Source: Yoonia sp034652275
Lineage (GTDB): Bacteria; Pseudomonadota; Alphaproteobacteria; Rhodobacterales; Rhodobacteraceae
Length of the DNA: 64,000 bases
Direction: 5' to 3'
Assembly (NCBI RefSeq): GCF_034652275.1
Contig: NZ_JAXIWG010000001.1
Location: 496,001-560,000 of the forward strand
Part shown: one piece after another, positions 18,132 through 27,931 of the stretch
How positions within the stretch are numbered: position 1 is the stretch's first letter
Layout: each line of letters begins with the position of its first letter
Notes under the pieces: generated by a model
Seen by the model: the letters and a program-made list of their open reading frames with translations, nothing else
The model's database searches: none
What the model was told of the DNA's origin: nothing
Program-made: the position numbers and the translations under genes

Positions 18132-19354
18132 CAGCGCATCTCCTTGCGGGCGTTATAGACGTTCCAGACAAGGATCGGGCTGACCAGCAGCATGATCACC
18201 ATGGCAGAGGCCGACCCCACACCCCAGTCAGAGGCGCGGAACAGTTTGTCGAACATGTAATTGGCCAGCACCTGCGTTTCCCATTGCCCGTTGGTCATGG
18301 CAAACACGATGTCAAAGACCTTGAGCACGACCAGCGTGATCGTAGTCCAGACCACAACAATTGTACCCGCGATCTGCGGCATCTTGATCTTGAAGAACAC
18401 CTGAAACGGGTTCGCACCGTCAACGATGGCCGCCTCGATCGTTTCTTCGGGGATGCCGCGCAGGGCGGCGGACAGGATCACCATGGCGAACCCCGTCTGG
18501 ATCCAGATCAGCACGACCATCAGCAAAAACGAATTCCACCCCGGAATGGTCAGCCAAGTCTGCGGCACGCCGTAAGGATGGACATTGGTGAAGGCGCCGT
18601 AAGCAAGCCCAAGCGCCGAATAGGCCACATAGGCCAGCACCGCGATGAACACGGCGCGCAGCGCGGCATTGGCGCTGGCCCCTTTTTCGCGGATCGCCTG
18701 CACATTGGTATAGGCCAGAAACAGCGCCAGCGCCGCCGCCGAGATCATCAGCGCACCGGGCAACAGCCGTAGGATCAGGAACGACCCGATCCCGCCGTCG
18801 AATTGCAGCCACAGCGCGTTGAGCGCGCCGATCTGGTTTTGATCCACGGGCCGCGTGTCATAGATCAGCTTGAAGATCACCGAGGCACCCACAAAGGAAA
18901 TCGCCATCGGCATGAAGATCAGCGATTTGGCGATAGCGCCCCATTTGATACGGTCGGTCAGCTGGGCTGCCAGCAGACCAAAGGCGGTCGATGCGGCGGG
19001 CACGATGATCAGCCAGAGCATGTTATTGCGCAGGGCTTCCCAGAATTTGGGTTCGGCCATCATGCGCTGGTAATTGGCAAGGCCGACGAAAGCGCCGCCC
19101 TGATTGCGGTCGGTCAGCGAATACCACAGGGTCGCGACGACCGGATAGGCCAGATACAGGCCAAGCGCAAAAATTGCGGGAAACAGGAACAACCACGGCC
19201 GGATCAGGTTGGCACGGTTGATATTGCGGCCTGCGTTGGCTCCCTTCGCGGGCAGCAGCACCTTGTCCAGAAACTGGTTGGAAAAGTAAAAATAAGCGAC
19301 GCAGCCACCGACACCGATGATGATCGTCACAAGACCCTGTAATGCAGGATTCAT
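18131..19354 (-). CDS. aglF: Alpha-glucoside ABC transporter permease AglF
   Basis: A 407-residue MalF-type permease with an N-terminal membrane helix, a basic cytoplasmic stretch, and then the transport core. The core carries the coupling loop GIPEETIEAAIVDGANPFQVFFKIKMP. Extra hydrophobic segments in the middle (SFLILRLLPGALMISAAALALFLAY) make it longer than average. It follows aglE after 82 bases and overlaps aglG by one base. Together AglF and AglG form the channel through which AglK drives uptake. Confidence 0.92.
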   Translation of the reverse strand: MNPALQGLVTIIIGVGGCVAYFYFSNQFLDKVLLPAKGANAGRNINRANLIRPWLFLFPAIFALGLYLAYPVVATLWYSLTDRNQGGAFVGLANYQRMMAEPKFWEALRNNMLWLIIVPAASTAFGLLAAQLTDRIKWGAIAKSLIFMPMAISFVGASVIFKLIYDTRPVDQNQIGALNALWLQFDGGIGSFLILRLLPGALMISAAALALFLAYTNVQAIREKGASANAALRAVFIAVLAYVAYSALGLAYGAFTNVHPYGVPQTWLTIPGWNSFLLMVVLIWIQTGFAMVILSAALRGIPEETIEAAIVDGANPFQVFFKIKMPQIAGTIVVVWTTITLVVLKVFDIVFAMTNGQWETQVLANYMFDKLFRASDWGVGSASAMVIMLLVSPILVWNVYNARKEMR

Positions 19355-19436
19355 GGTCCCCTCCCCTTGGGCTGCCTGATCGTGCAGGTGACCCGGCCCA
19401 CAGGCCGGATCACCCGGAATTCAAGACAGGATCAGC

Positions 19437-20702
19437 TTACTGGATCGCGTCCCATGATGCCTGAATGCCAGCAGCGACTGTAGCCGCATCGGCACCACCG
19501 GCATAATCGACCATGCCGGTCCAGAACGAGCCCGCACCCACAGCGCCCGGCATCAGGTCGGATGCGTCAAAGCGGAAGGTGGTCGCGCCCAACAGGATGT
19601 CGTTCATGTTGGCCAGCGTCGGGTCACCAAAAGCGGCATTGTCCACGCCGGTATGCGGTGTCAGGAAGCCACCCAGACCCATCCAGATCTCGTGTGCCTC
19701 GGGAGTCTTGAGGAACTCGATCAGGTCGTTGGCTGCATCGCTTGGGTTGGTGATGGCCCAGAGTGTGCCGGCACCCAGAACAGGCGAGCCAAGGTCTTCG
19801 GATTCATACGCGGGGAAGTAGAAGAAATCGGCATCCGCGCCCACTTCGGTCCCTTCAGGGAAGAAGGCAGGAATGAACGACGCCTGACGGTGCATGTAGC
19901 ACTGGGGCGGGCTGTCGAACAGGCCGCGCGGGCTGTCGCGGAAATCGGTCGTAGCGACAGCACCGGACCCACCGGCGACCCAGGCGTCATTACGGGCAAA
20001 CAAGCCGAATTGTTCGATCGCGTTGACAACTTCTGGTGCATCGAACGGCAGTTCGTTGCTGACCCATGCGTCATAGACTTCGGGCGGCTGTGTGCGCAGC
20101 ATCATATCCTCGACCCAGTCGGTCGCCGGCCAGCCGGTAGCACCCCCCGACCCCAGACCGATGCACCACGGCGTGCCGCCGTCTGCGACGATCTGTTCGG
20201 ACAGCGCGATCAGCTCTTCCATGGTCTGCGGCACTTCATAGCCCGCATCCTCGAAGTTCTCGGGGTTGTACCAGACCAGCGACTTCACATCGACCTTGTA
20301 GAAAAAGCCGTAAAGCTCGGGGTTGCCTTCGGGGCTGGTGTAGGTGCCCAGATCGACCCAGGACTGACCAGCAGCGTAGTTTTCCAGCAACCAGTCGCCG
20401 GTGCCTGCGGGCAGCGGTGTCAGGAAGCCGCGGCGCGCCATGTCGGCGGCCAGACCGGGCTGCGGGAACACTGCGACATTGGGGGCAGAGCCTGCCTCGG
20501 CGTCGATAACGATCTGCTGCTCGAAGCTGTCAGACCCGGTGTAGCGCACGTCATGGCCAGTCGCCTCGGCGAAGGCAGCCAGCACCTGCTCGACATTGGC
20601 CTGGTCCGGGCCAAGCCATGGACCGAAAACGGTGATTTGCTCGGCTTGCGCAGCGCTGCCCAAAGCAACCGCTGCCACGCTGGCATACAGTTTGAATTTC
20701 AT
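19437..20702 (-). CDS. aglE: Alpha-glucoside periplasmic binding protein AglE
   Basis: A 421-residue solute-binding protein starting at ATG 20702, chosen because GGAGGAG stands just upstream; an in-frame start 15 bases earlier would include this site. The signal peptide is MKFKLYASVAAVALGSAAQAE, cut near residue 21. The mature part is a family 1 extracellular sugar-binding protein with segments ITVFGPWLGPDQANVEQVLAAF, a domain-crossing middle and aromatic residues such as WAITNP. It delivers alpha-glucosides to AglFG. It is first in the operon and divergent from the LacI-family regulator. Confidence 0.93.
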   Translation of the reverse strand: MKFKLYASVAAVALGSAAQAEQITVFGPWLGPDQANVEQVLAAFAEATGHDVRYTGSDSFEQQIVIDAEAGSAPNVAVFPQPGLAADMARRGFLTPLPAGTGDWLLENYAAGQSWVDLGTYTSPEGNPELYGFFYKVDVKSLVWYNPENFEDAGYEVPQTMEELIALSEQIVADGGTPWCIGLGSGGATGWPATDWVEDMMLRTQPPEVYDAWVSNELPFDAPEVVNAIEQFGLFARNDAWVAGGSGAVATTDFRDSPRGLFDSPPQCYMHRQASFIPAFFPEGTEVGADADFFYFPAYESEDLGSPVLGAGTLWAITNPSDAANDLIEFLKTPEAHEIWMGLGGFLTPHTGVDNAAFGDPTLANMNDILLGATTFRFDASDLMPGAVGAGSFWTGMVDYAGGADAATVAAGIQASWDAIQ

Positions 20703-20850
20703 AGATTCTCCTCCCAATCACGCCAACGTGGCGTGTACGTTTGTTGGCACCCGCTGTGCCGGCCTTGTCTTTCGCTCTTCCACGCCCGAGGAATCGCAAT
20801 TCCCAAAGCGCTTTGGATGGTGCTACAGTCAATCAAGGTTTCGTTCTTGT

Positions 20851-20918
20851 CAATAACGCTGTCATTTTGGAAAAAATGACTTGGATTTAGGCAAACGCAG
20901 CGTTACTGAAACGATTAC
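20851..20918. promoter_or_regulatory. Cluster of candidate LacI-family operators between aglE and aglR
   Basis: The 290-base divergent region has several dyads close together. CAATAACGCTGTCA is at 20851-20864. TCATTTT-ggaa-AAAATGA is at 20862-20879. AACGC-a-GCGTT is at 20894-20904. TGAAACGATTAC is at 20907-20918. TAACGCTG (20854-20861) and CAGCGTTA (20898-20905) are also exact inverted copies 36 bases apart. Central CG steps flanked by A/T are typical of LacI-family sites. A looped or paired arrangement controlling both promoters is inferred; which dyad is bound is not known. Confidence 0.55.
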
Positions 20919-20992
20919 GGGTGGTGCGGCAAAAGAATGTCTTGCATAAGTCGTATCGCCGATTTGATAGCGCTTTGGAGGGCGTCAGGCCC

Positions 20993-22024
20993 ATGAACCT
21001 CAAACAACTCTCGCAGAAACTGGGCCTGAGCCAAACCACCGTCAGCCGCGCGCTAAACGGCTACCCCGAGGTGAACGAGGCCACGCGCCTGCGTGTCGAA
21101 CGCGCAGCGGCGCAATATCACTACCGCCCCAGCACCCGCGCCAAGGGGCTGGCGACCGGCAAGGCGCTGGCTATCGGCCATGTGATTCCGATTTCCAGCA
21201 AGCACGAGATGGTCAATCCGGTCTTTGGCGACTTTATTGCCGGTGCAGGCGACACCTATGCGCGGCACGGCTATGAAATGATTCTGTGCACCGCCGATGA
21301 TGCGCAGGAAGAGCAGGTTTACCGCGGGCTCAAGGCGCGGCGTGCGGTGGACGGTGTCGTCGTTCATGGTCCTCGGCTGAACGACAGCCGCATCAAGCTC
21401 TTGCACGAAATCGGCCTGCCCTTTGCGGTGCATGGCCGGTCGTCGGGGGCCACCCTGCCCTATACTTGGCTTGACGTGAACAACCGGCATGCGTTCCAGC
21501 GGGCGACCGATTTCCTGCTGGATCTGGGGCATACACGGATCGGGCTGATCAACGGAATGGAATTTATGGATTTCGCCCACAGGCGGCGCGACGGTTATAC
21601 CATTGCACTGCTGGAAAAAGGCATCCCCGTCGACCCCGCGATCATGCGCTCCAGCGAAATGACCGAAGTCTTCGGCTATCAGTCCACCCGCGACATGCTG
21701 GCCCTCGCCAATCCGCCAACGGCCCTGCTTTGTGCGTCGCTGATTTCTGCGCTGGGCGCGCGGCGCGCCGTGGAAGAGGCGGGGCTGGTCATGGGGCGCG
21801 ATGTGTCGATCATCACCCATGACGATGATCTGTCCTATCTCAAGAATGGCGACGAAATCCCGATTTTTACAGCGACACGGTCCTCGGTCCGGGCGGCAGG
21901 CGCGCGGCTTGCGGAAATCCTGCTCGGCGCGATCACGGACCCCGACCTGCCGCACCAGAACGTGCTTCTCGAAGCTGAATTGATGGTAGGCCGCTCGACC
22001 GGACCTGCCCCCAGAAAGGACTGA
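20993..22024 (+). CDS. aglR: LacI-family regulator of the agl locus
   Basis: The start at 20993 (MNLKQLSQKLGLS) puts the helix-turn-helix at the N-terminus as normal for the family, with GGAGGG ten bases upstream; longer starts add 24 unrelated residues. The 343-residue protein has the DNA-recognition helix LSQTTVSRALNG, the hinge YHYRPSTRAKGLATG and a periplasmic-binding-like sensor domain (from about residue 60) with WLDVNNRHAFQRATDFLLDLGH. It probably represses the divergent aglEFGAK operon and its own operon with the GH1 and glucokinase genes until an alpha-glucoside or derivative binds. Confidence 0.88.
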   Translation: MNLKQLSQKLGLSQTTVSRALNGYPEVNEATRLRVERAAAQYHYRPSTRAKGLATGKALAIGHVIPISSKHEMVNPVFGDFIAGAGDTYARHGYEMILCTADDAQEEQVYRGLKARRAVDGVVVHGPRLNDSRIKLLHEIGLPFAVHGRSSGATLPYTWLDVNNRHAFQRATDFLLDLGHTRIGLINGMEFMDFAHRRRDGYTIALLEKGIPVDPAIMRSSEMTEVFGYQSTRDMLALANPPTALLCASLISALGARRAVEEAGLVMGRDVSIITHDDDLSYLKNGDEIPIFTATRSSVRAAGARLAEILLGAITDPDLPHQNVLLEAELMVGRSTGPAPRKD

Positions 22025-22025
22025 C

Positions 22026-23348
22026 ATGGATTTCAAACGCAGCGATTTTCCCGACGGATTCCTGTTCGGGGCCGCCACGGCCGCCTACCAGATCGAAGGA
22101 CACCAGTTCGGCGGCGCAGGCCCGACCCATTGGGATACGTTCGCCGCCACGCCGGGCAACGTGGTGCGCGCTGAAAACGGGGCATTGGCCTGCGACCATT
22201 ACCACCGCTTTGCCGAAGACCTTGACCTGTTGCGCGATGCGGGCATGGATGCCTACCGCTTTTCGACATCCTGGGCGCGGGTCATGCCTGACGGGCGGAC
22301 GGTGAACCCCGCAGGCCTCGATTTCTACGACAGGTTGGTCGATGCGATGCTGGAGCGGGGGCTAAAGCCGTTCCAGACGCTCTATCATTGGGAACTGCCG
22401 TCCGCGCTGGCCGATCAGGGCGGCTGGACCAACCGCGACACATGTGCCGCCTTTGCCGATTTCACCGATGTCATCACCGACCGCATCGGCGACCGCGTCC
22501 ATGCCATCGCCACGATCAACGAGCCATGGTGCGTCGCCTATCTGTCGCATTTCCTTGGCCATCATGCGCCCGGCCTGCGCGACATCCGCGCCACGGCCCG
22601 CGCGATGCATCACATCAATCTGGCCCACGGCATGGCGATGACGCGGCTGCGCGCCAAGGGCATGCAGAACTGCGGCGTGGTGCTGAATTTCGATCATACC
22701 GAACCGCTCGATAACAGTGCGGATGCGGCAAAGGCCGTCGCCACATGGGACGCGATCATGAACCGCTGGTTCATCGAGGCGATCGCCAAAGGCACCTACC
22801 CTGCCGAGGCTCTGGACGGTTTCGCCGCCCATATGCCCGCAGGCTGGCAGGACGACATGGCCGAGATCAGCCAAAAAATCGACTTTCTCGGCGTCAATTA
22901 CTACACCCGTCATCAGGTCACGACAGATACAGCACAGCCTTGGCCACATCTGGCCTCTTACGAAGGTCCGGGCGCCAAGACCCAGATGGGCTGGGAGATT
23001 TACCCCGACGGGCTGCAATCCTTCCTGACGCGGCTGGCGCGGGATTATGTGGGCGATCTGCCGCTGTTCGTCACCGAAAACGGGATGGCATGGGACGATC
23101 ATGTCGAAAACGGCGCGGTTTACGACCCCGAACGCACGCAATTCGTGTCCGACCACATCACCGCCACGCAGCGCGCCATCGCGGCGGGGGCCAATGTCCA
23201 GGGCTTCTTTTACTGGTCACTTCTGGACAATTACGAATGGGCCTTTGGCTATGAAAAACGGTTCGGGATGGTCCATGTCGACTTCGACACCTTGAAGCGG
23301 ACGCCGAAAGCGTCCTATCACGCGCTCAAATCCGCCATCGCGCGCTAG
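22026..23348 (+). CDS. Glycoside hydrolase family 1 (beta-glucosidase type)
   Basis: A 440-residue cytoplasmic GH1 enzyme that should release glucose from beta-glucosides or cello-oligosaccharides. The start FPDGFLFGAATAAYQIEG, the acid/base motif TINEPW, the nucleophile motif LFVTENGMAW and the substrate-binding YWSLLDNYEWAFGYEKRFGM are all intact. It begins one base after the aglR stop and is followed 8 bases later by glk, so the three form one operon. A beta-glycosidase in an otherwise alpha-glucoside locus broadens the range of glucosides handled. Confidence 0.95.
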   Translation: MDFKRSDFPDGFLFGAATAAYQIEGHQFGGAGPTHWDTFAATPGNVVRAENGALACDHYHRFAEDLDLLRDAGMDAYRFSTSWARVMPDGRTVNPAGLDFYDRLVDAMLERGLKPFQTLYHWELPSALADQGGWTNRDTCAAFADFTDVITDRIGDRVHAIATINEPWCVAYLSHFLGHHAPGLRDIRATARAMHHINLAHGMAMTRLRAKGMQNCGVVLNFDHTEPLDNSADAAKAVATWDAIMNRWFIEAIAKGTYPAEALDGFAAHMPAGWQDDMAEISQKIDFLGVNYYTRHQVTTDTAQPWPHLASYEGPGAKTQMGWEIYPDGLQSFLTRLARDYVGDLPLFVTENGMAWDDHVENGAVYDPERTQFVSDHITATQRAIAAGANVQGFFYWSLLDNYEWAFGYEKRFGMVHVDFDTLKRTPKASYHALKSAIAR

Positions 23349-23356
23349 GAAGTTTT

Positions 23357-24349
23357 ATGCCCCATCCCGCCAACAGCTATGCCCTTGTCGCCGATATTGG
23401 TGGCACCAACACGCGTGTCGCCTTGGCCGACGGGCGCAGGATCATCGAAACGACGATCAGGCGCTATGCCAATGCCGATTTTCCGGGGCTCGAATCGGTA
23501 CTGCGCCGTTACATCGCGGATGAAGGCGGGGTTGATCCCATCGCTGCATGCGTCGCGGTGGCGGGTCCGGTGCGCGACGGGCGCGCGACGATGACCAACC
23601 TCGACTGGACCATCGACAAGACAACGCTTGCGCGCGCGACCAAGGCCGAAACGGTCGCCATCCTGAATGACCTGCAGGCGCAGGGCCATGCGCTGGGCCA
23701 TCTGGACGCGGCCAATATCCGCACCATCCTGCCAGCGGCGGACGCAGCCCCGCAGGCGGCCAAGCTGGTGATCGGCATCGGCACAGGGTTCAACGCCGCC
23801 CCCGTCTTTGATCTGCCGGGGAGCCGGATCGTCACGCCGTCCGAAAGCGGCCATGCGAACCTGCCGATCCGCAACGAGATGGAACTCCGCCTGTGCCAGT
23901 TCGTATCGACCGCCCACGGCTTTCCTGCGGTCGAAGACGTGCTGTCGGGCCGCGGGCTGGAACGGGTCTATGCCTTTCTGGGCACCGAGGCGGGCGACCC
24001 GCGCGAGGCCGCAGCGCAAGACATCATGGCCGCCTGTGCCGATGGCAGCGATGCGCGCGCAGTAGATGCAGCACGCCTGTTCACCCGCATCCTTGGCACG
24101 GTGTGTGGCAACCTTTCGCTGATCCAGTTGCCTTTTGGCGGGGTCTATCTGGTGGGCGGTGTGGCGCGGGCCTTTGCGCCGCATCTGACACGCTTTGGCT
24201 TTGCCGAGGCGTTCCGCGACAAGGGTCGCTTTGCAGGCTTCATGAGCAATTTCGCGGTGCATGTGATCGAGGATGACTATGCCGCCCTGACCGGGTCGGC
24301 CGCACATCTGGTCGCACTGGGTCAGGCGCCGGTGGCTGCGGGCCACTAG
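23357..24349 (+). CDS. glk: Glucokinase
   Basis: A 330-residue glucokinase of the bacterial Glk (group A) family phosphorylating free glucose with ATP to glucose 6-phosphate. The phosphate loop is VADIGGTNTRVALADG; further motifs are CVAVAGPVRDGRATMTNLDW, the adenosine segment VIGIGTGFNAAP and VYLVGGVARAF. It is last in the aglR-GH1-glk operon and links glucoside hydrolysis to Zwf and Pgi, encoded at 33-37 kb. Its TAG overlaps the stop codon of the convergent cckA gene. Confidence 0.93.
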   Translation: MPHPANSYALVADIGGTNTRVALADGRRIIETTIRRYANADFPGLESVLRRYIADEGGVDPIAACVAVAGPVRDGRATMTNLDWTIDKTTLARATKAETVAILNDLQAQGHALGHLDAANIRTILPAADAAPQAAKLVIGIGTGFNAAPVFDLPGSRIVTPSESGHANLPIRNEMELRLCQFVSTAHGFPAVEDVLSGRGLERVYAFLGTEAGDPREAAAQDIMAACADGSDARAVDAARLFTRILGTVCGNLSLIQLPFGGVYLVGGVARAFAPHLTRFGFAEAFRDKGRFAGFMSNFAVHVIEDDYAALTGSAAHLVALGQAPVAAGH

Positions 24350-26676
24350 GCGCGGATGGTCTCGTCCAGCTGGGACTGGACCGTCTGCGTCAAGTCATTG
24401 AGCGAAAACGGCTTTGGCAGGAACACTGCGTTCGGTATTTGGGACTGACCGTCACTGAACGCATCTTCGGCATAGCCTGATATGAACACGACCTTGGTGT
24501 CCGGGCGCTGCTGAAGCGCCTGGCGCACCCAGGTCGGCCCATCAAGCCCGGGCATGATGACATCGGTCACGAACAGGTCCACAAGCAAGGCAGGATCGTC
24601 GAGCATCCCTAGCGCTGCCTCCGCACAATCAGCCTCCAGAACGCTATAGCCGCGCAGGCGCAAAGCGCGCGATGCAAAGGCGCGCACAGGGGCTTCATCC
24701 TCGACCAGCAGCACGACGCCGGTCGCAGGGCTGGCCAGCGGTTCGCGGCGCGCGGGTTCCACGGGTGCAGGCGGGGCGACAGGCCGGTCATGGCCGGGAA
24801 ACAGCAGCGTGAATTCCGTACCCGTGCCCAGTTCGCTGTCGGCAAAAATATAGCCACCGGTCTGTTTGACGATCCCGTAAGCGGTTGACAGGCCAAGACC
24901 CGTCCCCTCACCAGGGCGCTTGGTCGTGTAGAAGGGTTCGAAAATCTTGGGCAGTTTGTCGGGGCTGATGCCATGGCCGTGGTCAATTACCTTGACCAGC
25001 ACATAATCCCCCACCGGCACAACAGCACGATCCTTGACCATCGGGTCGGTCAGCCGCAGGTTCTGCGTCACCACGCGGATTTCGCCGGCCCCCTGCATCG
25101 CATCGCGTGCGTTGACGATCAGGTTCATCAACACCTGTTCCAACTGCCGCTTGTCCGCCCGGATAGGCAACAGCGCAGGGTCATGGTCCAGCGTCAATGA
25201 TACCTTTTCCCCGACCAGCCGGTTCAGCAGATGCGTCAGATCCGACAAGGTGTCGCGCAGGTCGATCACCTCCGGCTGGAGCGTCTGCTTGCGTGAAAAG
25301 GCCAGCAACTGCCTGACAAGGCTGGCGGCGCGATTGGCGTTCTGGTGAATCTGGATCAGGTCATTATAGTTCTGGTCACCTTCGTCATGGCGCAGCAACA
25401 AAAGGTCGCAATGCCCTGAAATCGCTGTCAAAAGATTGTTAAAATCATGCGCGACGCCGCCGGCAAGCTGCCCGATCGCCTGCATTTTCTGGCTTTGGAC
25501 AAATTGCGCCTCGAGCGTTTTGAGTTCGGTGACGTCATCAAGCACCGCGATCAGATGCGGATCGGACGTGCCGCCCGCCGCGTTCAAGGTGACCTGGACG
25601 AATGTGTCCTGGCTTTGGCCCCGCCCCTGCAAAAACTGCGGGCTGCGGCCACTGCGCCCTTCAAAGGCCTCGCGCAGCCAGTCGTTGATCGGCCTGCCCA
25701 AGCCTTCCAGAAGATCCGTCAGCTTGAGCTTGTCGATATCGGTGATCCGTAGCAACTGCCGCGATTCGCGGTTGGTGCCCAATATCTCGCCCGAAGGCGC
25801 GATTTTCAGCAGCGGAATCGGCAGATCCTCGATCGCATGCCAACCGGCGGTAAAGAAACGCGGCCCGTCACCGCGCTGATCCGCCAGAAGATAGACGTCG
25901 CGGGCGCCCGCCCAGCCATCCGCCAGCGCCACGATCACAGGTTGCGCGCCCTTCGCCGTTTTGAGCATGTGGCGCTGGCCCGGCGCCAAGGGCAGATCGT
26001 TGAACAGATCGTCAAGCGTCCCGACTTTTTGGCCCAACAATGCGCGCAAGGCGGCATTGACATACAGCACCGCATTGTCCGGCCCCAGCGTGAGCATCGG
26101 CAAAGGCAGGTTGTCATGCTGGCGGGCCGCGCCCACAGCATGATCACCCAGATCATCCATCCGCCACAGGCGCAGCCCGGGGCCGATCACGACCACGCTT
26201 AGCCTGAAATGGCCCCGCCGGGTTACGACGTCTTCCTTGCTTGACCCCGTCAGATGCGCCGCTTGAGACAGCCGTTGCAGAAAGGGATGCGGATTGGCCA
26301 AGACACTGCCGAACAGATCCGAAAGCCTGCGCCCCGAACAATCGCCAAAGCGATGCACAGCCGCCTTGTTGGCATAGCGCACCAGCCCGACGTTATCGGT
26401 GAGAAAGGCGCTGTCGGGATCGTCCTGTACCAGCTTGAAGGCCGTGGTGTCCAGCCGCCACGATCGCCACCGTGCAAGGCCAGCCTGCCCTGCCAGTCCC
26501 ATTGCCAGCAACACCAAAAGACCGCCTGCCGTGATCATCCCGATCCGTGCGGGCATTGCGGCAGTCATCTGCGCCGCAACCAGGCTCAGCACTCCCGCAA
26601 CCAATACCCACGGCACCAACGCCATGCCGACAGCCGCGGAGGCAGTCGCCCTTGCGATCGTCGGATTGGATGGCAC
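24346..26676 (-). CDS. cckA: Hybrid histidine kinase CckA
   Basis: A 776-residue membrane-bound hybrid kinase. Two N-terminal membrane helices (about residues 15-65) are followed by PAS-like domains and the dimerisation helix GGVAHDFNNLLTAISGHCDL with the phospho-His. The ATPase domain has NLIVNARDAM (N box), VIDHGHGISPDKLPKIFEPF and GEGTGLGLSTAYG. A C-terminal receiver has VTDVIMPGLDG with the phospho-Asp. This architecture and receiver match CckA, which phosphorylates ChpT and through it CtrA; in Rhodobacterales that pathway controls motility, gene transfer agents and related traits. Single gene, convergent with glk. Confidence 0.93.
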   Translation of the reverse strand: MPSNPTIARATASAAVGMALVPWVLVAGVLSLVAAQMTAAMPARIGMITAGGLLVLLAMGLAGQAGLARWRSWRLDTTAFKLVQDDPDSAFLTDNVGLVRYANKAAVHRFGDCSGRRLSDLFGSVLANPHPFLQRLSQAAHLTGSSKEDVVTRRGHFRLSVVVIGPGLRLWRMDDLGDHAVGAARQHDNLPLPMLTLGPDNAVLYVNAALRALLGQKVGTLDDLFNDLPLAPGQRHMLKTAKGAQPVIVALADGWAGARDVYLLADQRGDGPRFFTAGWHAIEDLPIPLLKIAPSGEILGTNRESRQLLRITDIDKLKLTDLLEGLGRPINDWLREAFEGRSGRSPQFLQGRGQSQDTFVQVTLNAAGGTSDPHLIAVLDDVTELKTLEAQFVQSQKMQAIGQLAGGVAHDFNNLLTAISGHCDLLLLRHDEGDQNYNDLIQIHQNANRAASLVRQLLAFSRKQTLQPEVIDLRDTLSDLTHLLNRLVGEKVSLTLDHDPALLPIRADKRQLEQVLMNLIVNARDAMQGAGEIRVVTQNLRLTDPMVKDRAVVPVGDYVLVKVIDHGHGISPDKLPKIFEPFYTTKRPGEGTGLGLSTAYGIVKQTGGYIFADSELGTGTEFTLLFPGHDRPVAPPAPVEPARREPLASPATGVVLLVEDEAPVRAFASRALRLRGYSVLEADCAEAALGMLDDPALLVDLFVTDVIMPGLDGPTWVRQALQQRPDTKVVFISGYAEDAFSDGQSQIPNAVFLPKPFSLNDLTQTVQSQLDETIRA

Positions 26677-26773
26677 TGGTTACCTCGCTACTCGGTTACC
26701 GCAACAGATCGCCCAAAAGTCCTAAATCTTCGTAAAGATTCGTAGCACAAACCGCAGAACAACTAAAGGTTGA

Positions 26774-27931
26774 TCAGCGCTGCAAACTGCAAAGGAAAAA
26801 CCCGTCGCCGTCCGGCCCTGGCAGTGCCTGATCGCGCAAGGCGACGGACCATTCCGGATGCGCGTTCAAAAAGCGGGCGATGACGTTGTCGTTCTCGTCC
26901 CGAAGCACCGAACAGGTCGCATAAACCAGCCTGCCTTGCGGTCCGACAAGCGCCGCAGCGCGCGCAATCACATCATCCTGGATATCGGTCAGCGCGGCCA
27001 GCCTGTCACGCGTCAGCCGCCATTTCGCGTCCGGGCTGCGCCGCCAGGTGCCGCTGCCGCTACAGGGCGCGTCGCAAAACACAGTATCAAATGGTTCGAT
27101 ATCAGATAGTTCCGCGGTGGAAAGGATGTTGATTTTTACTCCTGCCCGCCCCGCGCGTGCTGGCAGGTCGGCCATCCGTGCAGGTGCGATGTCATGCGCG
27201 CAAACAGTCGCATCATAGCGGTCGGCGAAGGCCAGCGCCTTGCCGCCACCGCCTGCGCAATAATCCAGCACCCGCGCGCCCTGCGGGACAGGCACCAGCT
27301 GCACCGCCCGTTGCGAGGCTGCGTCCTGCAGCTCGACCAGCCCTGTTTCATAGGCCTTGGCCGTCCTGATCCGGCGGGCGTTGTCCAGCACGCGCAGGCA
27401 GCCGTCGACCGCCGGATGCGGCTTTGCCGTTATCCCGTCCTGCGCGAGTGCGGCCATGGCGGCGTCTGGCGTCGCACGTCGCTGGTTCACGCGGAGGAAC
27501 ACATCTGCGCGCGCCTGCTGCGCTTGCGCGGCCTGCACGGCATCTGCGCCGAGACTGGCCTGCCACACAGGCCAGAGCCAGTCCGGCAGGTCGCAGACGG
27601 CCGCGTCGGACAGTGTCAGAGGCGTGGTAAGTGCTGCGGCTTCTTCTTCCGACAGTGGCTCAGGAGCATGCCCCAAGCCATTGAAAACGGATGAAAGATC
27701 AGTTCCGTCACGCTGCAAAAGCCGCAGCATCAACGCACGCCCGTCACCATCCCCCAGCGACCGCCGGCAGCGCAGCACATCAAAGACATGGTCGCGCACG
27801 GCGGCGCGGTCTTTGGCCCCCGCAAAGCGGCTCGCGCGCGCCCATGCGGTCAGCGCCTGTTCGGCAAAGGCCCCGCCACCGATCTGGTCCAGCACGGTGA
27901 TAGCGGCCGCAACGCGCGCCCCGGGGGTCAT
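26774..27931 (-). CDS. RsmB/NOP-family RNA cytosine-5 methyltransferase
   Basis: A 385-residue protein with an N-terminal NusB-like region and a C-terminal SAM-dependent domain. The catalytic signatures of m5C RNA methyltransferases are present: the SAM loop VLDYCAGGGGKALAF, motif IV FCDAPCSGSGTWRR and motif VI LVYATCSVL, each with its cysteine. It probably methylates 16S rRNA, but the exact cytosine (967 in E. coli RsmB) is not fixed by sequence. Its start codon overlaps the guaB stop (TGATG), so it is coexpressed with guaB. Confidence 0.9.
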   Translation of the reverse strand: MTPGARVAAAITVLDQIGGGAFAEQALTAWARASRFAGAKDRAAVRDHVFDVLRCRRSLGDGDGRALMLRLLQRDGTDLSSVFNGLGHAPEPLSEEEAAALTTPLTLSDAAVCDLPDWLWPVWQASLGADAVQAAQAQQARADVFLRVNQRRATPDAAMAALAQDGITAKPHPAVDGCLRVLDNARRIRTAKAYETGLVELQDAASQRAVQLVPVPQGARVLDYCAGGGGKALAFADRYDATVCAHDIAPARMADLPARAGRAGVKINILSTAELSDIEPFDTVFCDAPCSGSGTWRRSPDAKWRLTRDRLAALTDIQDDVIARAAALVGPQGRLVYATCSVLRDENDNVIARFLNAHPEWSVALRDQALPGPDGDGFFLCSLQR

